Assembly (NCBI GenBank): GCA_019693395.1
Contig: JAAMXP010000375.1
Coordinates: forward strand, 1-17,817
Length of the DNA stretch: 17,817 nucleotides
Direction: 5' to 3'
From: Ettlia oleoabundans
Lineage: Eukaryota > Chlorophyta > Chlorophyceae > Chlamydomonadales
Shown: one piece after another, positions 1 to 10,040 of the stretch
Position numbering within the stretch: position 1 is the first letter of the stretch
Layout: each line of letters opens with the position of its first letter
Notes under the pieces: model-generated
Told to the model about the DNA's origin: nothing
Seen by the model: the letters and a program-made list of their open reading frames with translations, nothing else
Databases searched by the model: none
Position numbers and translations under genes: made by a program

Positions 1-245
1 GGCGCGGGGGCCGCTCGCGCGCGCTTGTGCTCGCGGGGCGTATAGGGTAAGTTTCATGCCTTGGTGTAGCTCAGTTGCCCGCTTGACTGTGAGCACAGGA
101 AGGCACAGCATGGCGCAAGTTCAAGTTGACACCCATGAACTTCTAGCGTTTACTCACCCCTGACCTTCACACACCAGTTGCTGTAGCATTGGTTTGTTAG
201 CAACCTGTGTATCCCCATGCTACCATGTTTAGTCCCTCTTTACAG
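1..245 (+). other. Probable 5' intron and possible upstream exon tail of the axis gene
   Basis: A consensus donor GTAAGT lies at 47-52, so bases 1-46 may be the end of an upstream exon. Reading from base 2 this stretch is open for 15 codons and would join in phase to an acceptor TTTAG ending at 229, adding 7 codons before the exon start chosen here. The alternative acceptors at 245 and 248 (CAGCAG) need a different phase, which meets a stop at 43-45 if the GTAAGT donor is used. The N-terminus is therefore unresolved, and the true start codon is probably left of the window. Confidence 0.4.
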
Positions 246-3200
246 CAGGTGGCGGGAAGGTACAGCGTGGGCGGGACCTTCACGGCACTCAGGCCATCCC
301 CCACCTTGTCGACTTTCTGGCGGCACCATCGCCTGGGGGCGGCTGGGATTCAGCCCGCCACTCCGCCAGCAGCACCCTCCTCGAGTTCCTGGTCAACTGC
401 CGCCCTAACTGCGAGCTCCTGGCAGCCATGCAGGAGAGGTGGGTGAGCGTGCGCGCAACTTGTTGTCAGATAAGTGGCAAGCCATGGGCACTATGCTGAA
501 CAGTCATTTCAAAGACAACCCAATGCCCTGGTGGCCTTTTCTCCGCATGTTGCCCTTATATTCGTTTTTCTATCACCTTTGCCATGTCCCTGCAGATGGA
601 CAGCTCTCTTTGGGCAAGTGCTCCCCAGCTGTGGCGACGTCGCCTGCCAGATTGACCTGCTAGAGGTTGCCTACCGCTGTGCAAAGGCAGGGGCCCTTGG
701 GCCCACCCATCGCTCGCACTTCACCCCAGACTTCCTCACTGCCCTGGATGCCCTGGTGGCGCAACCAGCCAAGGACCTGGCAGGGGAGCTGCGCAAGCTG
801 CTGGTGCTGTACAACAGGCAGCAGGGCGTGGAGGCAACGTGCGTATGGGACATGCAGTTGGACGGTTGATCTGCTGCTGCATGGTGCCATTGTCAGCACA
901 TGTGTTCCTGCGCCCTAAACGCGTAAGGCCTGTTACCACAAATGCCCCAAACCTTGTCTACGATTAATATTCCAGCCTCTTCAATCCCCTCCATATGTTT
1001 GCCTGACTCTTGGCAATTTTCATCTTCCTGCCTGCCTGCAGAGTGTACTGCGCCCAGGCTAAGAGCATGTCCGTGTGTGGCATTGAAGGCCTGGCTGCCC
1101 CGGGCATGTGGGTTGACTTTGGGCTATCGGCGCTGGCTGTGGGGCTCCACATACCTGAGGACGAGGAGGAAGGAGAAGGCGGCGGCTTTGGCGGGCAACC
1201 AGAAATGGAGCTAGAGGTGGTGCAGTTTCCCTACGGTGGGTGGGGTGGGATGCTGTGGTTGGGCATTGTGTCAAACGGAGCGGCTACCTGGGTGGATGCG
1301 TCTGTGATGCGGTGTGCCATGCCTTTTGATCATATTGCCATCAATCCCTCGCCAGCTCTCACTGCCGTTCCCAAAATTAGTAATTCACCCGTATGCATAT
1401 CAGTCCCCGCCTTCATCGCAGCCGTTACATCTAGCCCTCCTGCACCCCTTCTTCTGTGCAGGAGATGTGACGAAGGTGCAGACCACTGCAGGTGCCACCT
1501 CAGGCTTTGACAAGATCACCCTCTCCCTTAAGGCCATGCCACGTGCCCTGCAGAACATGTCTCAAAGTTTTAAAGGGTGAGTGAGGTTCCTGGGTGACGC
1601 CAGTGGGCAGAGAGCAAGCCTGTGCGACTGTTACTCTGTCTTACTTTCCACCAACTGTCCTAACCTCCTCTCATTTGCCTCGCTGCTCTTCACCGCGCTC
1701 AAATCCTCCCCCATTGCAGCAAGGGCACCCTGGTGATGCAGTTCAAGCGCGGCGACCTTGCAGCCCTTCCCGCCTATGCGCCTCGTGTCGCAACCGCCAT
1801 GAAAGCAGCAGGCGTAGCGTTCATAACCGATACCTCGGTGGCCGGCGCAGGCATGGTTGAAATGAGCCAGCGTGCGCGCAAGTGCTCAACGTAAGTGAGG
1901 TAGCAGATGTAGGGCTGTTGAGCTGCTTGTAGCTGTCTTTGCTTGCGTTCAAGTTGCAACTCCGAGGCTAACTATTGATTCTTGTCAACCATTGGCGCGT
2001 TCCCTACTCTACATACTATTAATATCAGCACTCCTGTATGCGCCTATCTCGTCGCTGCGCCTGCCTGCTGCAGTGGTTTCACCGTGTATGGGGACAAGCC
2101 TGAGGCGGCGCCCACTAGGTCTTCTGGCAGGGCTCCCTTGCAGCTCATACGTTCAGGTGAGCTGGGAATGCACTGCCAATTAGAGCATGACAAGGGAGGT
2201 GCACTGCTGCTTTAGCGCAGGACTGCCATCCTCCGCCACGCTGGGAACCAATGTTTTGCGCTGAGTGGGGTAGGACAAGCGGGGCGATGTTAATTGGCGA
2301 GCCTGTTTGTGCGGTACACATCCCTACCACTGCTTCTTGCTCCCTGCCTGACCTGCAGGGCACACCCCCGGCCCGACCACCAAGTCAGCGGGGCAGCCAC
2401 CCCCGGAGCAGCAGCCATTGGCGGGGCGACCCAGGTCCACTCTCAAGCGGGGCTCCTCACCTGCACCCCTGCCATTCAAGCGCCAGCCAGCAGCAGCAAC
2501 AGCAGCAACAACGGTGTCTGAACCAGCTCATGGGTGTGCCCAGCAGGAGCAGCCAGCACCTGACCAGCAGAAGCAGGCAGAGTTTGCAGGACAGCAGGCA
2601 CACCAGGACAAGAGGGACAACCCAGCTGAGCTTGAGCAGCAGGAGCAGCAGCAGCACCAGCAGATGCCTGGTGCAGACTGTCGGGCATGCCAGTTTGAGC
2701 CAACAGGCTCAAGGCTGGGCCCGCAGGCCATGCGGGGGCCACTCCCAGCCGCAGCCTTGGCTGCTGCTGCTGCTGCTTCTCATGAGACAGCCACCGCCAC
2801 GGCAGCAGGTACAGGCGCAGGGGGCAGCCAGCGCCGTGGACGTGCGGCACCCGAGCGCCCAGCGCGTGCAAATTCAGCAGTGCCCTCAGTAGCTCCGCCT
2901 GCTGCCACCACAACCATCCCTCCAACACAGGCAGCAGAACAAGGAGAGGTCAACTCCCCACCGCAGCCTCAAGCACCCGAGGACGCTGAGGACAAAAAGC
3001 AGCGGGCCACGCAGAGCCAGGAGGCGGCACCTGTGCCATCCAAGGCACCCCCGAGCTCCAGGAAGCCACCTGCTGGCAAGGCAGCGCAACGTGCAAAGGA
3101 CAAGGAAGGGGCAGAAAAGGCACTGACAGCAGGAGCTCCCACAGAGGCCCTGTATCGGGATGCTTTTGAGGATGGCACTGGCTTTGACCGCGCTCATCAT

Positions 3201-6200
3201 GGGGCTGAGGATGAGAGGCATGCTCAGAAGCGAGAATCTGCAGCTGTGGCCGGTGCTGCAGACGCCAAGCAAATGAAGCAGCAGCGCCCGAAAGCCACCA
3301 AGGAGCACCAAGAGGCAGCAGTCAAAACAAAACAACCAGCGTCCGCAGCGGCGCCACTGCCACCGCAGCAGCAGCAGCAACCGCATGATGGTGCTACTAA
3401 GCGGAGTGGCAAAGCTGCGGCCACTGCGGGCGCGGGGCGTGGTGCTAGTTATGCCAAGGGTGGCAAGGGTGCCGCCAAGACCGCCGGCAAGGCTGGTAAG
3501 CAGCAGATCGGGCGCCCAAGACAGGTGCACGATGACATTGAGGGGACAGTTCCTGGGAATGAGGGCAGGCAGCCCTCTGCCGTCTCCCCAACCCCCAGCT
3601 GGCTGGACGGGTTTACTGCTGACAAGGTGGGTGGCACAACCCTCCATCTTCTGCTGGGATGGGCTGGACTGGCAGGGGAGTGCAAGGGCCTATGGCTTGT
3701 GCAACGCATGATGTAGCCACCCACCTGGCAGGATCAAATGCCCTCTGGATGTGTGTCTGCCTGATTAACAACATTGCTACATTACATAGAGTTATCAAGC
3801 TCCCAGTTGAGTCTTATAGAGCTTCATCTTGTCCTCAATCCTGCCACTGCCCTTTCTTGCCGCAGGGCAAGGCGGAAGTGCCCAGCAGCGACAGTGAGTC
3901 TGAGCTTCGCCACGACCACGCCTCCAATGAGCCCCTGCACAAGGCTGCTGCAGCTGCCAAGGCCAGGGGCAAGGTAGCTCAAACAGCTGCAGCCGTAAAG
4001 CAAGCAGTGGCAGCGGCAGCGCCAGCTGAGCTGTCTGATGAGGAGGAGGAAGAAGAGGAGGAGCAGTTGCCAGCTAAGAAGCTCTCGGCTGCCACTAAGA
4101 AGCAGTCACCAAAGCATAATACAGATGCTGGCAGGCGCGCTAAGGCCCCTGCCGCTATGCGTCCCGCAGTGGGCCGCAGCAGGCCCCGCAGGGCAGCTGC
4201 AGCCACTGCGGCAGCCAAGCTGGCGAGAAATCCAGACGGTGGGGAGGAAAGCGGTGGCGAGGAGCCTGCTGAGATGCCAGAGCAGCAGGCAAAGCACAAG
4301 GCATGGGGCCAGGGCGCAGCTGCCTCAAATAAGCAGGCGCCAGTGAAAGCTGGAGAGGCGTTTGAGTTCAAGCCATCAATTGACGAGGGCCGCCTGGCAA
4401 GCTTGGGGGTACTTGCATGGCTTTCATGCTTGCAGCCTGTCACACACCTGTGCTGCTCAATGCATGGACTCCGGACACGTGGCAGGGCACTCTGGCTCTC
4501 TTGCCCGCACAGTGAACAGGCACCGCCCCTTCATACTTGAACCATGCGATTCATGTACCTTTCTTCTTTGCTGATGCAGGCCAAGAAGCTTGCTCACGTG
4601 GCTGCAGCAGGCGGCAAGCGCCAAGCAAGGTCGCCCTTCAAGGGCCGCCGCCTGCTTGGAGCTGGCGGCAAGCTGGCAGACAACACGCGGGGCCCGCAAT
4701 CTGAGGTCAGGGTCGGGCAGGTGAGTGTGTGGCATTGCCTGGCAATGAGGTTCATGCTATGCCTGTAGTCTTGGTTGGGCAGCCCTTGGATAGGCCTTTC
4801 TGTCCTGCTTGCTTTCCCACTGCGACCCACCCGCTTTCGGGCCGCCGACCTTACAATGAAGCGGTGCAGCTACTTATCTTCTGGCCTCTGTTCCCCGCAG
4901 GCCACTGAAGAGCCTGAGGCTGCCGCTGGTGCGGCTGCTGCGGCTGCTCTAGAGGCTGCTGCAATGGACGCCATGTTGGATGCTGAGCCTGAGTCCGAGC
5001 TGGTTGTTGAAGAACAGGAGCATCTGCCGCTGGCTCAGGAGTATCCAGAGGTGGGGTGGGGCGGAAACAAGAGACGGGAATGCGAAGGGATATTTGGCAT
5101 CCTGCAGCGCACCGCACAGCCAGGTGGCTGGTCCTGTTACTGCCGTACAAGGAGCCAGCCTCTTATTGTAACCTGGCTCAGTTGTTGTATTCAAGGGTTT
5201 AACCGCCTGGCAACTATGCACTCCCACATATCCATACACGCTTACTCATTGCATTGCCTGGTATGCCTTCTCGCTACCCCTTTCAGGTCTCCTCGCCCAC
5301 GATACCGCCCTCCCCCCAGCTGAGCAGAAGCTTGGATGAAGGGGCAAATGGGGAGCAGCAGCAGCATGGTCTGCTTGCCACGGGTGAGCAAGGCACTGAC
5401 CTGGAGGAGGCATCCGGGGGAGAGGAGCAGGAGGGCTCCAAGGAAGAGCAAGAAGTCCCTGCAGGTGCCTGTCCTGCGTGCTTTCACTGCCTGCTCTGCA
5501 ACTTGCAGCAGTCTGGCCTGCTTGCAGCCAGTTGCTCGTGCTGGTACCAGCAAACAGGTGGTGTTACTCGATTTACTAAGCAACACCACCGACAGCATAC
5601 TGGACCTTTCACCACGGCCCTCACACCACACCCATTGCCCTCAGCCAAGGATCCAACGCCCTGCTATCTCCTTCCCAACATGTCCTGCCCCCACAAATTC
5701 CGCCCACCTTTGCTGGCAGGCGGCTACCAATCTGAGGGCACCCTTCACTTGAAGGGTTGGACCAATTTCCGAGCCGCCAAAGCCGAAGTGCCAGACATGG
5801 TGGTGGCAAAAGAGGAGTGAGAACCATGCACACAAACACAACGCTGCTGCTTGCCATCCTGCACCTCTTCAAACTTATACATTTTAACTTTTGCTTCTAT
5901 TGAAGGTATGTTTGCCATTTGCGCTGCCCAGGGCCAACTCCCTCACTCAGCCCACCTGCACCCAGCTTTCCGTTTTTTGAACATCCGTCCGCTTGCCGGT
6001 CATCAACGTTGATCTGCTGCCTCGTGCGGCCCCGTGTCCAATCATTGGTTCAAAGTGTCTCTTGTCCCCTATCGCCTACTGACTTGTTGCTTATCACTCA
6101 TGCTTTGTAGGCTGCGGGGCATCACCAAGCGATTCAAGTTCACCGCGGTCAAGGAACCTGCCCCTGTCCTTGAAGCAGCGGCTGCTGGCGCTGGCACCTT

Positions 6201-8889
6201 CACTTCTTTGCACAAAGCTGAGCTCAAGGCTGCAGCTGCTGGGGTGGTCAAAAAGCGGGGTGGGTTGTGCATCTTGTACCCCTTCTGCCAGTAATTGCCA
6301 CCCTCACAAAGCCGGTCATGGAAGCATGCGGCCAGGACGCGCTTCATGTCGCGCCTTCCCACAGCTGGAACTTTATTGCGTGCTTCAAAATTGACCTCCG
6401 GGAGGCTCGTATTGGCATTTGTGTTCACCCTCTCTGCTCGAATTGACCCATGCAGTGCCTGAGCCGCTGTTGGGACTGTCTGGAGCAAAGCCAGCAGCAA
6501 AGGCAGCACGCCTAACCACCACTTTGAGCCAGGAGGGCCGCGTGCCGCGGGGTGGTGCTTCTGCTACCACCGCTGCTGCCGCCATCAAGGGCGCCTCTGC
6601 CAAGGGCAGTCAGCAGCAGGGGCAGAAGCAGGCAGTGCAGCGCCAGGCCGGTGCTGGGGATGCAGCTGCGATTGGAAGGAAGCGCTCACTTGAAGCTCTG
6701 GGCCAGCTGTCTGCCCAGAAGCGGCAGAAGGCTGACAAAGCCGCAGCGGCAGCTGGGGTCGCCGCTGCTGCCTCTGGAGGCGCCAAGGTGTCTGCCGCCA
6801 TTGGTGGGCGCTTCGCTTGCAAGGCATCCTCCGCTGCTGCAGGGGCAGCAGTGGGTGGGGGGGCATCTGCACCCGAGGACAGCCAGGCGCCCAGCATCCA
6901 CCGCCTGCTGCAATCGGTCCAGCGGCGCCAAGTCGCGGCGTCGCAGCATACAGAGGACGACAGGTGGGGTTTGGGCACAAGGGACAGAAGACTGCATATC
7001 CATATAGACAATGCCTTGCTGCCTTGCCTTGCCTGCCTGCCTGCCTGCCTGCCTCCTTTGGTCCTTGGCTGCTGTCAAGTTCAGTTGGCTGGGGGCATCC
7101 AAGGCTCCTCAACCTCATATCAGCCTTGATCACAGCCTTCTGGCTGCTTTCAGGTTGAGCCTGCCAGTCTCCCAGCTCTGAATAGTCAACCCTGTGCCCT
7201 TCCTCTCCTGCATGCATGCATGCATGCATGCTTGCTTCCCACTCGCCCATGCACCTTCTGCCATGCCTCCCCTTTTTAAAATATCCCTCCACCCAACTCC
7301 CATCTGCCCTACCCTCTCTGCAGTGAGGATGACGTAGGCGGCGACATGGCAGCCTTGCAGGCCTTCATGGTGGAGGTTGTCCGGAAGCGCAAGGCGGCGA
7401 CGCAACGCAAGCAGGCAAGCAACGTACTGACTGTTACTGCAACAGACACAGACAAGAGTGAGGCTGTAAATGTTGGACTGCTGCCACTTTGGGTGGTTGG
7501 TGTGTCATGGTGCAGCCGGTCTCAGTTGGGTAGGAAGGTTTGTAGGCTGGTGTGGCTGAACAGTGGGTGCCCTGCCTTGTGGTGCCCTGACCTGCACCAA
7601 GGAGCACAACAAGCCTGGGCCTGCCACCGTTTCAAGCAGTTCTTACAACTGTAATGACTCTTTTGACACAGTGGCACCGCCCCCATTGACCCAATATCCC
7701 TCACATCCACCCTTCCTGCCCTTCGATACGTTTCCCTGCAGGCGGCCATGATTGCTGAGCTCGAGGCTGAGGTGGCTGCACTGGTGGCAGCACAGGAGAA
7801 GGATATGGTCCACGCGCAGCAAGTGAGTGTCACTGGCCGCTGCCAGGCACAGCTGAGGTGCCCACTTGTCAGACTGGCAGGGCTCAGCGTCGGTGTGTGT
7901 GTGTGAGTGGTGGAGGGCGGGGGGCCGCGCGGGCGCGGGCGCCGGGGGCCTGGGGGACAATTGCCAATGACAGTGTTCGCACTGCACACGCGGACAGTGT
8001 GCACAGCACAGTACAAGTTCTGTGTGCATGGCTGCCACCTACTAGCTTGTCGCACAACTGGTCCTGCCTGAGAAGGCTCGACTGCTGGTCATTATGCCTC
8101 CGGCTTTGTGCCGCAGGGCCTAGATGTGGCTGTGGGCCAGAAGTTTGGGGCTTTGGAAAAGCAAATGGAGGGCAAGGTGGGTGGGGTGGTGGAGGGGGGT
8201 GTGGTGTGCGTGGGGGGTTTTGCTGGGTGGCTGATTGGCAGTTGGTTGGACTGTGGTTGTCTGGCAGTTTTTTTGCATGCATTGGGGGTTGCAGGACCGC
8301 TTTGACATCAGCCATCCGTCACCCAGCAGTCTCGTTTCCTGTTTGCCACCCAACTATAGATGCATGAGATAGAGGGTGCCACCCTGGCCTTCCAGCAGCG
8401 CCTCAACGGGTTGTGGGAGCAGTACAGGGCGCTGTACAACCAAGTGGCGGCAGCAGCAACGGTGAGTGTGCCACTAGCCAGCTTGCCCATGCCTGTCCCG
8501 GCTACAGCCCGCCAACATTTGCACATTCATTGCTGCAACCAAGCGGCAGATGCAGTGCTGCTGGCAACATGCATTCGGCTGCCCATTCTTGCGTCCAAAT
8601 CTCGTGCGTTGATACATGCTACCGCCAACCTCCACCCAGCGATCCCCCCACAATTCGGTCCCATCGTCCACGCATGCACCACTACTGTCGCACCCTCCGT
8701 ACACCAACCCTGCAGGAGGCTGAGGTGGCCGCGTCTCGCCAGCGTGCCACCGCCGCTGCCTCCCTGGAGTCGATGCGGGGGGCGCTAGCTGCGCGTACCG
8801 CAGATGTGGCACGTCGTATTGAGTGCGGCAGCCGCAAGGCCTCCAAGATGCCCGAGCTGGCTCAGATGCTCATGCCCTTCCTGGACTGA
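246..8889 (+). CDS. SYCP2: SYCP2/Red1/ASY3-like meiotic chromosome axis core protein (5' partial, about 19 exons)
   Basis: Seen: exons 246-438, 596-838, 1042-1235, 1462-1576, 1720-1890, 2074-2156, 2359-3626, 3866-4408, 4580-4720, 4901-5050, 5287-5464, 5720-5816, 6111-6259, 6456-6963, 7324-7414, 7742-7822, 8117-8176, 8360-8461, 8716-8889 join with matching phases at every junction and end in TGA. They give about 1,512 codons, close to human SYCP2 (about 1,530). Order: helical-repeat region (residues 1-150; LLEFLVNCRPNCELLAAMQE, then FTPDFLTAL); SLD/Spt16M-like region (170-270) with WVDFGL aligning to WIDFNL of SYCP2; a disordered linker (300-1340) rich in Ala, Gln, Lys and Glu with GRPR AT-hook-like cores; a C-terminal coiled coil (1345-1512) ending AQMLMPFLD. 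Known: family members form the filament core of the meiotic axis and bind HORMA proteins. Inferred: same role here. Weak points: the 5' end is open (an exon ending at 46 with GTAAGT may join an acceptor at 229), and the donors at 4409, 5051 and 5465 are poor. The alternative is two adjacent genes, but phase continuity argues against it. Confidence 0.78.
6964..7323 (+). repeat. 360-bp intron with two tetranucleotide microsatellites
   Basis: This intron precedes the coiled-coil exons of the axis gene. It holds about six GCCT units at 7031-7054, preceded by GCCTT units, and about six TGCA/GCAT units at 7209-7231. The second tract is self-complementary and could form a hairpin. Both are probably length-polymorphic. 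No coding potential in phase with the flanking exons was seen. Confidence 0.85.
7415..7741 (+). other. Probable GC-AG intron in the coiled-coil region
   Basis: The exon ends CGCAAGCAG and is followed by GCAAGC, a good match to the GC-donor consensus. Splicing in phase 0 to the acceptor TCCCTGCAG at 7741 joins the residues RKQ to AAMIAELE and keeps the helix continuous. A GT donor three codons downstream (GTACTG at 7424) is also phase 0 but a poorer match. No other feature was seen in this 327-bp intron. Confidence 0.6.
7892..7958 (+). repeat. GT microsatellite and G-rich tract in an intron
   Basis: Inside the intron 7823-8116, a short GT dinucleotide run (7892-7905) is followed by a G/GC-rich block to about 7958. 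It contains several runs of three to six G separated by short C-containing loops. A G-quadruplex is possible, although the interleaved C runs could instead favour GC hairpins. No coding role was seen. Confidence 0.6.
8177..8225 (+). other. G-rich tract starting at a splice donor, G-quadruplex candidate
   Basis: The intron that begins with GTGGGT at 8177 opens with a purine-rich G-dense stretch holding runs of 3, 4, 6 and 6 G with T/G-containing spacers and almost no C on this strand. It directly overlaps the 5' splice site of the exon 8117-8176. A quadruplex in the pre-mRNA could influence use of this donor. That is inference from base composition only. Confidence 0.5.
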
Positions 8890-9475
8890 CTGGGGACAAC
8901 AGGACCAAAGGAGCTGAGCTGCCTCCTTGCGCCCTTCTTCCTCAAACGTAACAAAGTGGGGATGCTCTGGCTACTGCCGCTGGGCTGGGATTCTAGTTGA
9001 GAGACTAAAAATTGTCCTGCTGGCTATCCCCAGCAAAGACTCTGCGGCGGCAAAAGAGCAGGGCTGGACTGGCAATGCAGCTCGGTGCAAGTGAAAACGC
9101 GGGAGCGGTTTTCACCACCACAGCGCACTGATGCAAGGCAGCAGTTGCGGGCAAGGGATGGACATGCAGCGCTGCCAGGACGCTAAAGCTTGCTATCAGG
9201 CACCCGACAATCATGCGCAGACCTGCACGCCTGGGGTTTTATGGGTTTCTCCGCCTTAAACGCATCGAGCCTTTCGTGATCATACGTGCATCCCAGTAGG
9301 TCACCAGCTACAGGAGGCAATCTGTGGTTTGCATCAAGCACGTAATTGCGAGGGTGAGGAGCAGGGGCTCCGTGTTGCACGCCAGAAAGGGAGTTTGAGG
9401 GCGGGCTGACAAGTGGTCCAGGCACGGTAGAGGTTGTACACACAACTGGCCGACTGTGGCGCTGTTGCCGTTGCA
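8890..9475. other. Convergent intergenic region / 3' UTRs
   Basis: These 586 bp separate the stop of the plus-strand axis gene from the stop of the minus-strand mS37 gene, so they should hold both 3' UTRs. I saw no TGTAA-type algal polyadenylation motif on the plus strand here. A minus-strand open frame through 9183-9475 is in a different frame from the mS37 reading and is treated as chance. No repeat or RNA gene was recognised. Confidence 0.5.
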
Positions 9476-10040
9476 TCATCTCCGTACTAGGCGGCTGATG
9501 CGCTGCAAGTGGTAGTTTATGGTATTTGTTGACTTGGACTTCCGTGCCTGTATGAGCATACAGGCAGGAGAAAGGAGCAGCAAGCAAACAGGCTCATGGG
9601 AGGCACAGTGGCAAGCGCTGGCTTCACTGACTGCAATTTGTAACCCTACCGCTGCTGCAGTGTTCTCCTCGTGCGCAGCGAGTGGCTGTGTGGCAAGGCA
9701 AGAGCATTGGCAAGAGCAGGCAGGCCGGCGTCACCCACCGCTGCAGTAGCACAATTGGTCAGCGCTTGACGCTCTACCACACATTTGTCTTCTACATCAA
9801 TGTGCTTTGCCATACAGGCGAAGAACGCATTAAGCTGCGAGTGGGAAGTGGACATGGCTGGCAAGATCAGCGCACGAGCTGCAGGACGGGCGTAGGCGGC
9901 AGGCGAGGGGAGGCACTGGCGATGGCAAAACTGCGCAGCAGGCCCTGGCACGTCAAGCGCACCTCCTCCATACATTCGAGATTGCCTCTGCTTTTTCGTG
10001 GGTTTATCTTAAGGGAAGGGCCATCCTTGCCCTTGCCCAT
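9476..10040 (-). CDS. MRP10: Mitochondrial small-ribosomal-subunit protein mS37 (Mrp10/CHCHD1), twin CX9C
   Basis: Seen: three minus-strand exons, 10040-9963, 9834-9739 and 9547-9476, all joined in phase 0 with donors GTGCGC and GTGGGT, give an 81-aa protein. It starts MGKGKDG and contains KINPRK. The first cysteine pair is C-MEELNAFFA-C with exactly nine residues between, formed across the first splice junction. The second pair is C-VVERQALTN-C, again nine residues. The tail reads TINYHLQRISR. Known: Mrp10/CHCHD1 proteins share a basic N-terminus with a K-P/N-P motif, the twin-CX9C helical hairpin and a C-terminal NYH..R or LLQR motif. Yeast Mrp10 is oxidised by Mia40 yet works in the matrix ribosome. 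The size fits the family (about 80-120 aa). Inferred: nuclear-encoded mitoribosome subunit. Alternative: another small CHCH protein, but the tail motif favours mS37. Confidence 0.88.

Noticed and set aside
63..133. tRNA-like sequence (GTAGCTCAGTTGC resembling an A box; CAA-GTTCAAG-TTG resembling a T arm; GGTGT/ACACC end pairing over 71 nt)
   Set aside because: The D stem cannot form with a normal loop, there is no proper anticodon arm, and the T stem has only three pairs. Probably chance, at most a decayed tRNA-derived fragment in an intron.
2251..2928. Gln/Ser-rich ORFs on both strands over the linker exon (for example 2251-2892 plus, 2476-2928 minus)
   Set aside because: These are alternate-frame readings of CAG/GCA-rich repeats; only the frame entered from the exon at 2359 joins in phase on both sides.
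6585..7292. 235-aa minus-strand ORF opposite the axis-gene exon and microsatellite intron
   Set aside because: It lies antisense to a coding exon and through simple repeats (AGGC and CATG units), with no family resemblance.
9183..9587. Minus-strand 134-aa ORF overlapping the last mS37 exon
   Set aside because: It is a different frame from the phase-0 splice that restores the conserved NYHLQR tail, has no family resemblance, and its ATG lies inside the intron.
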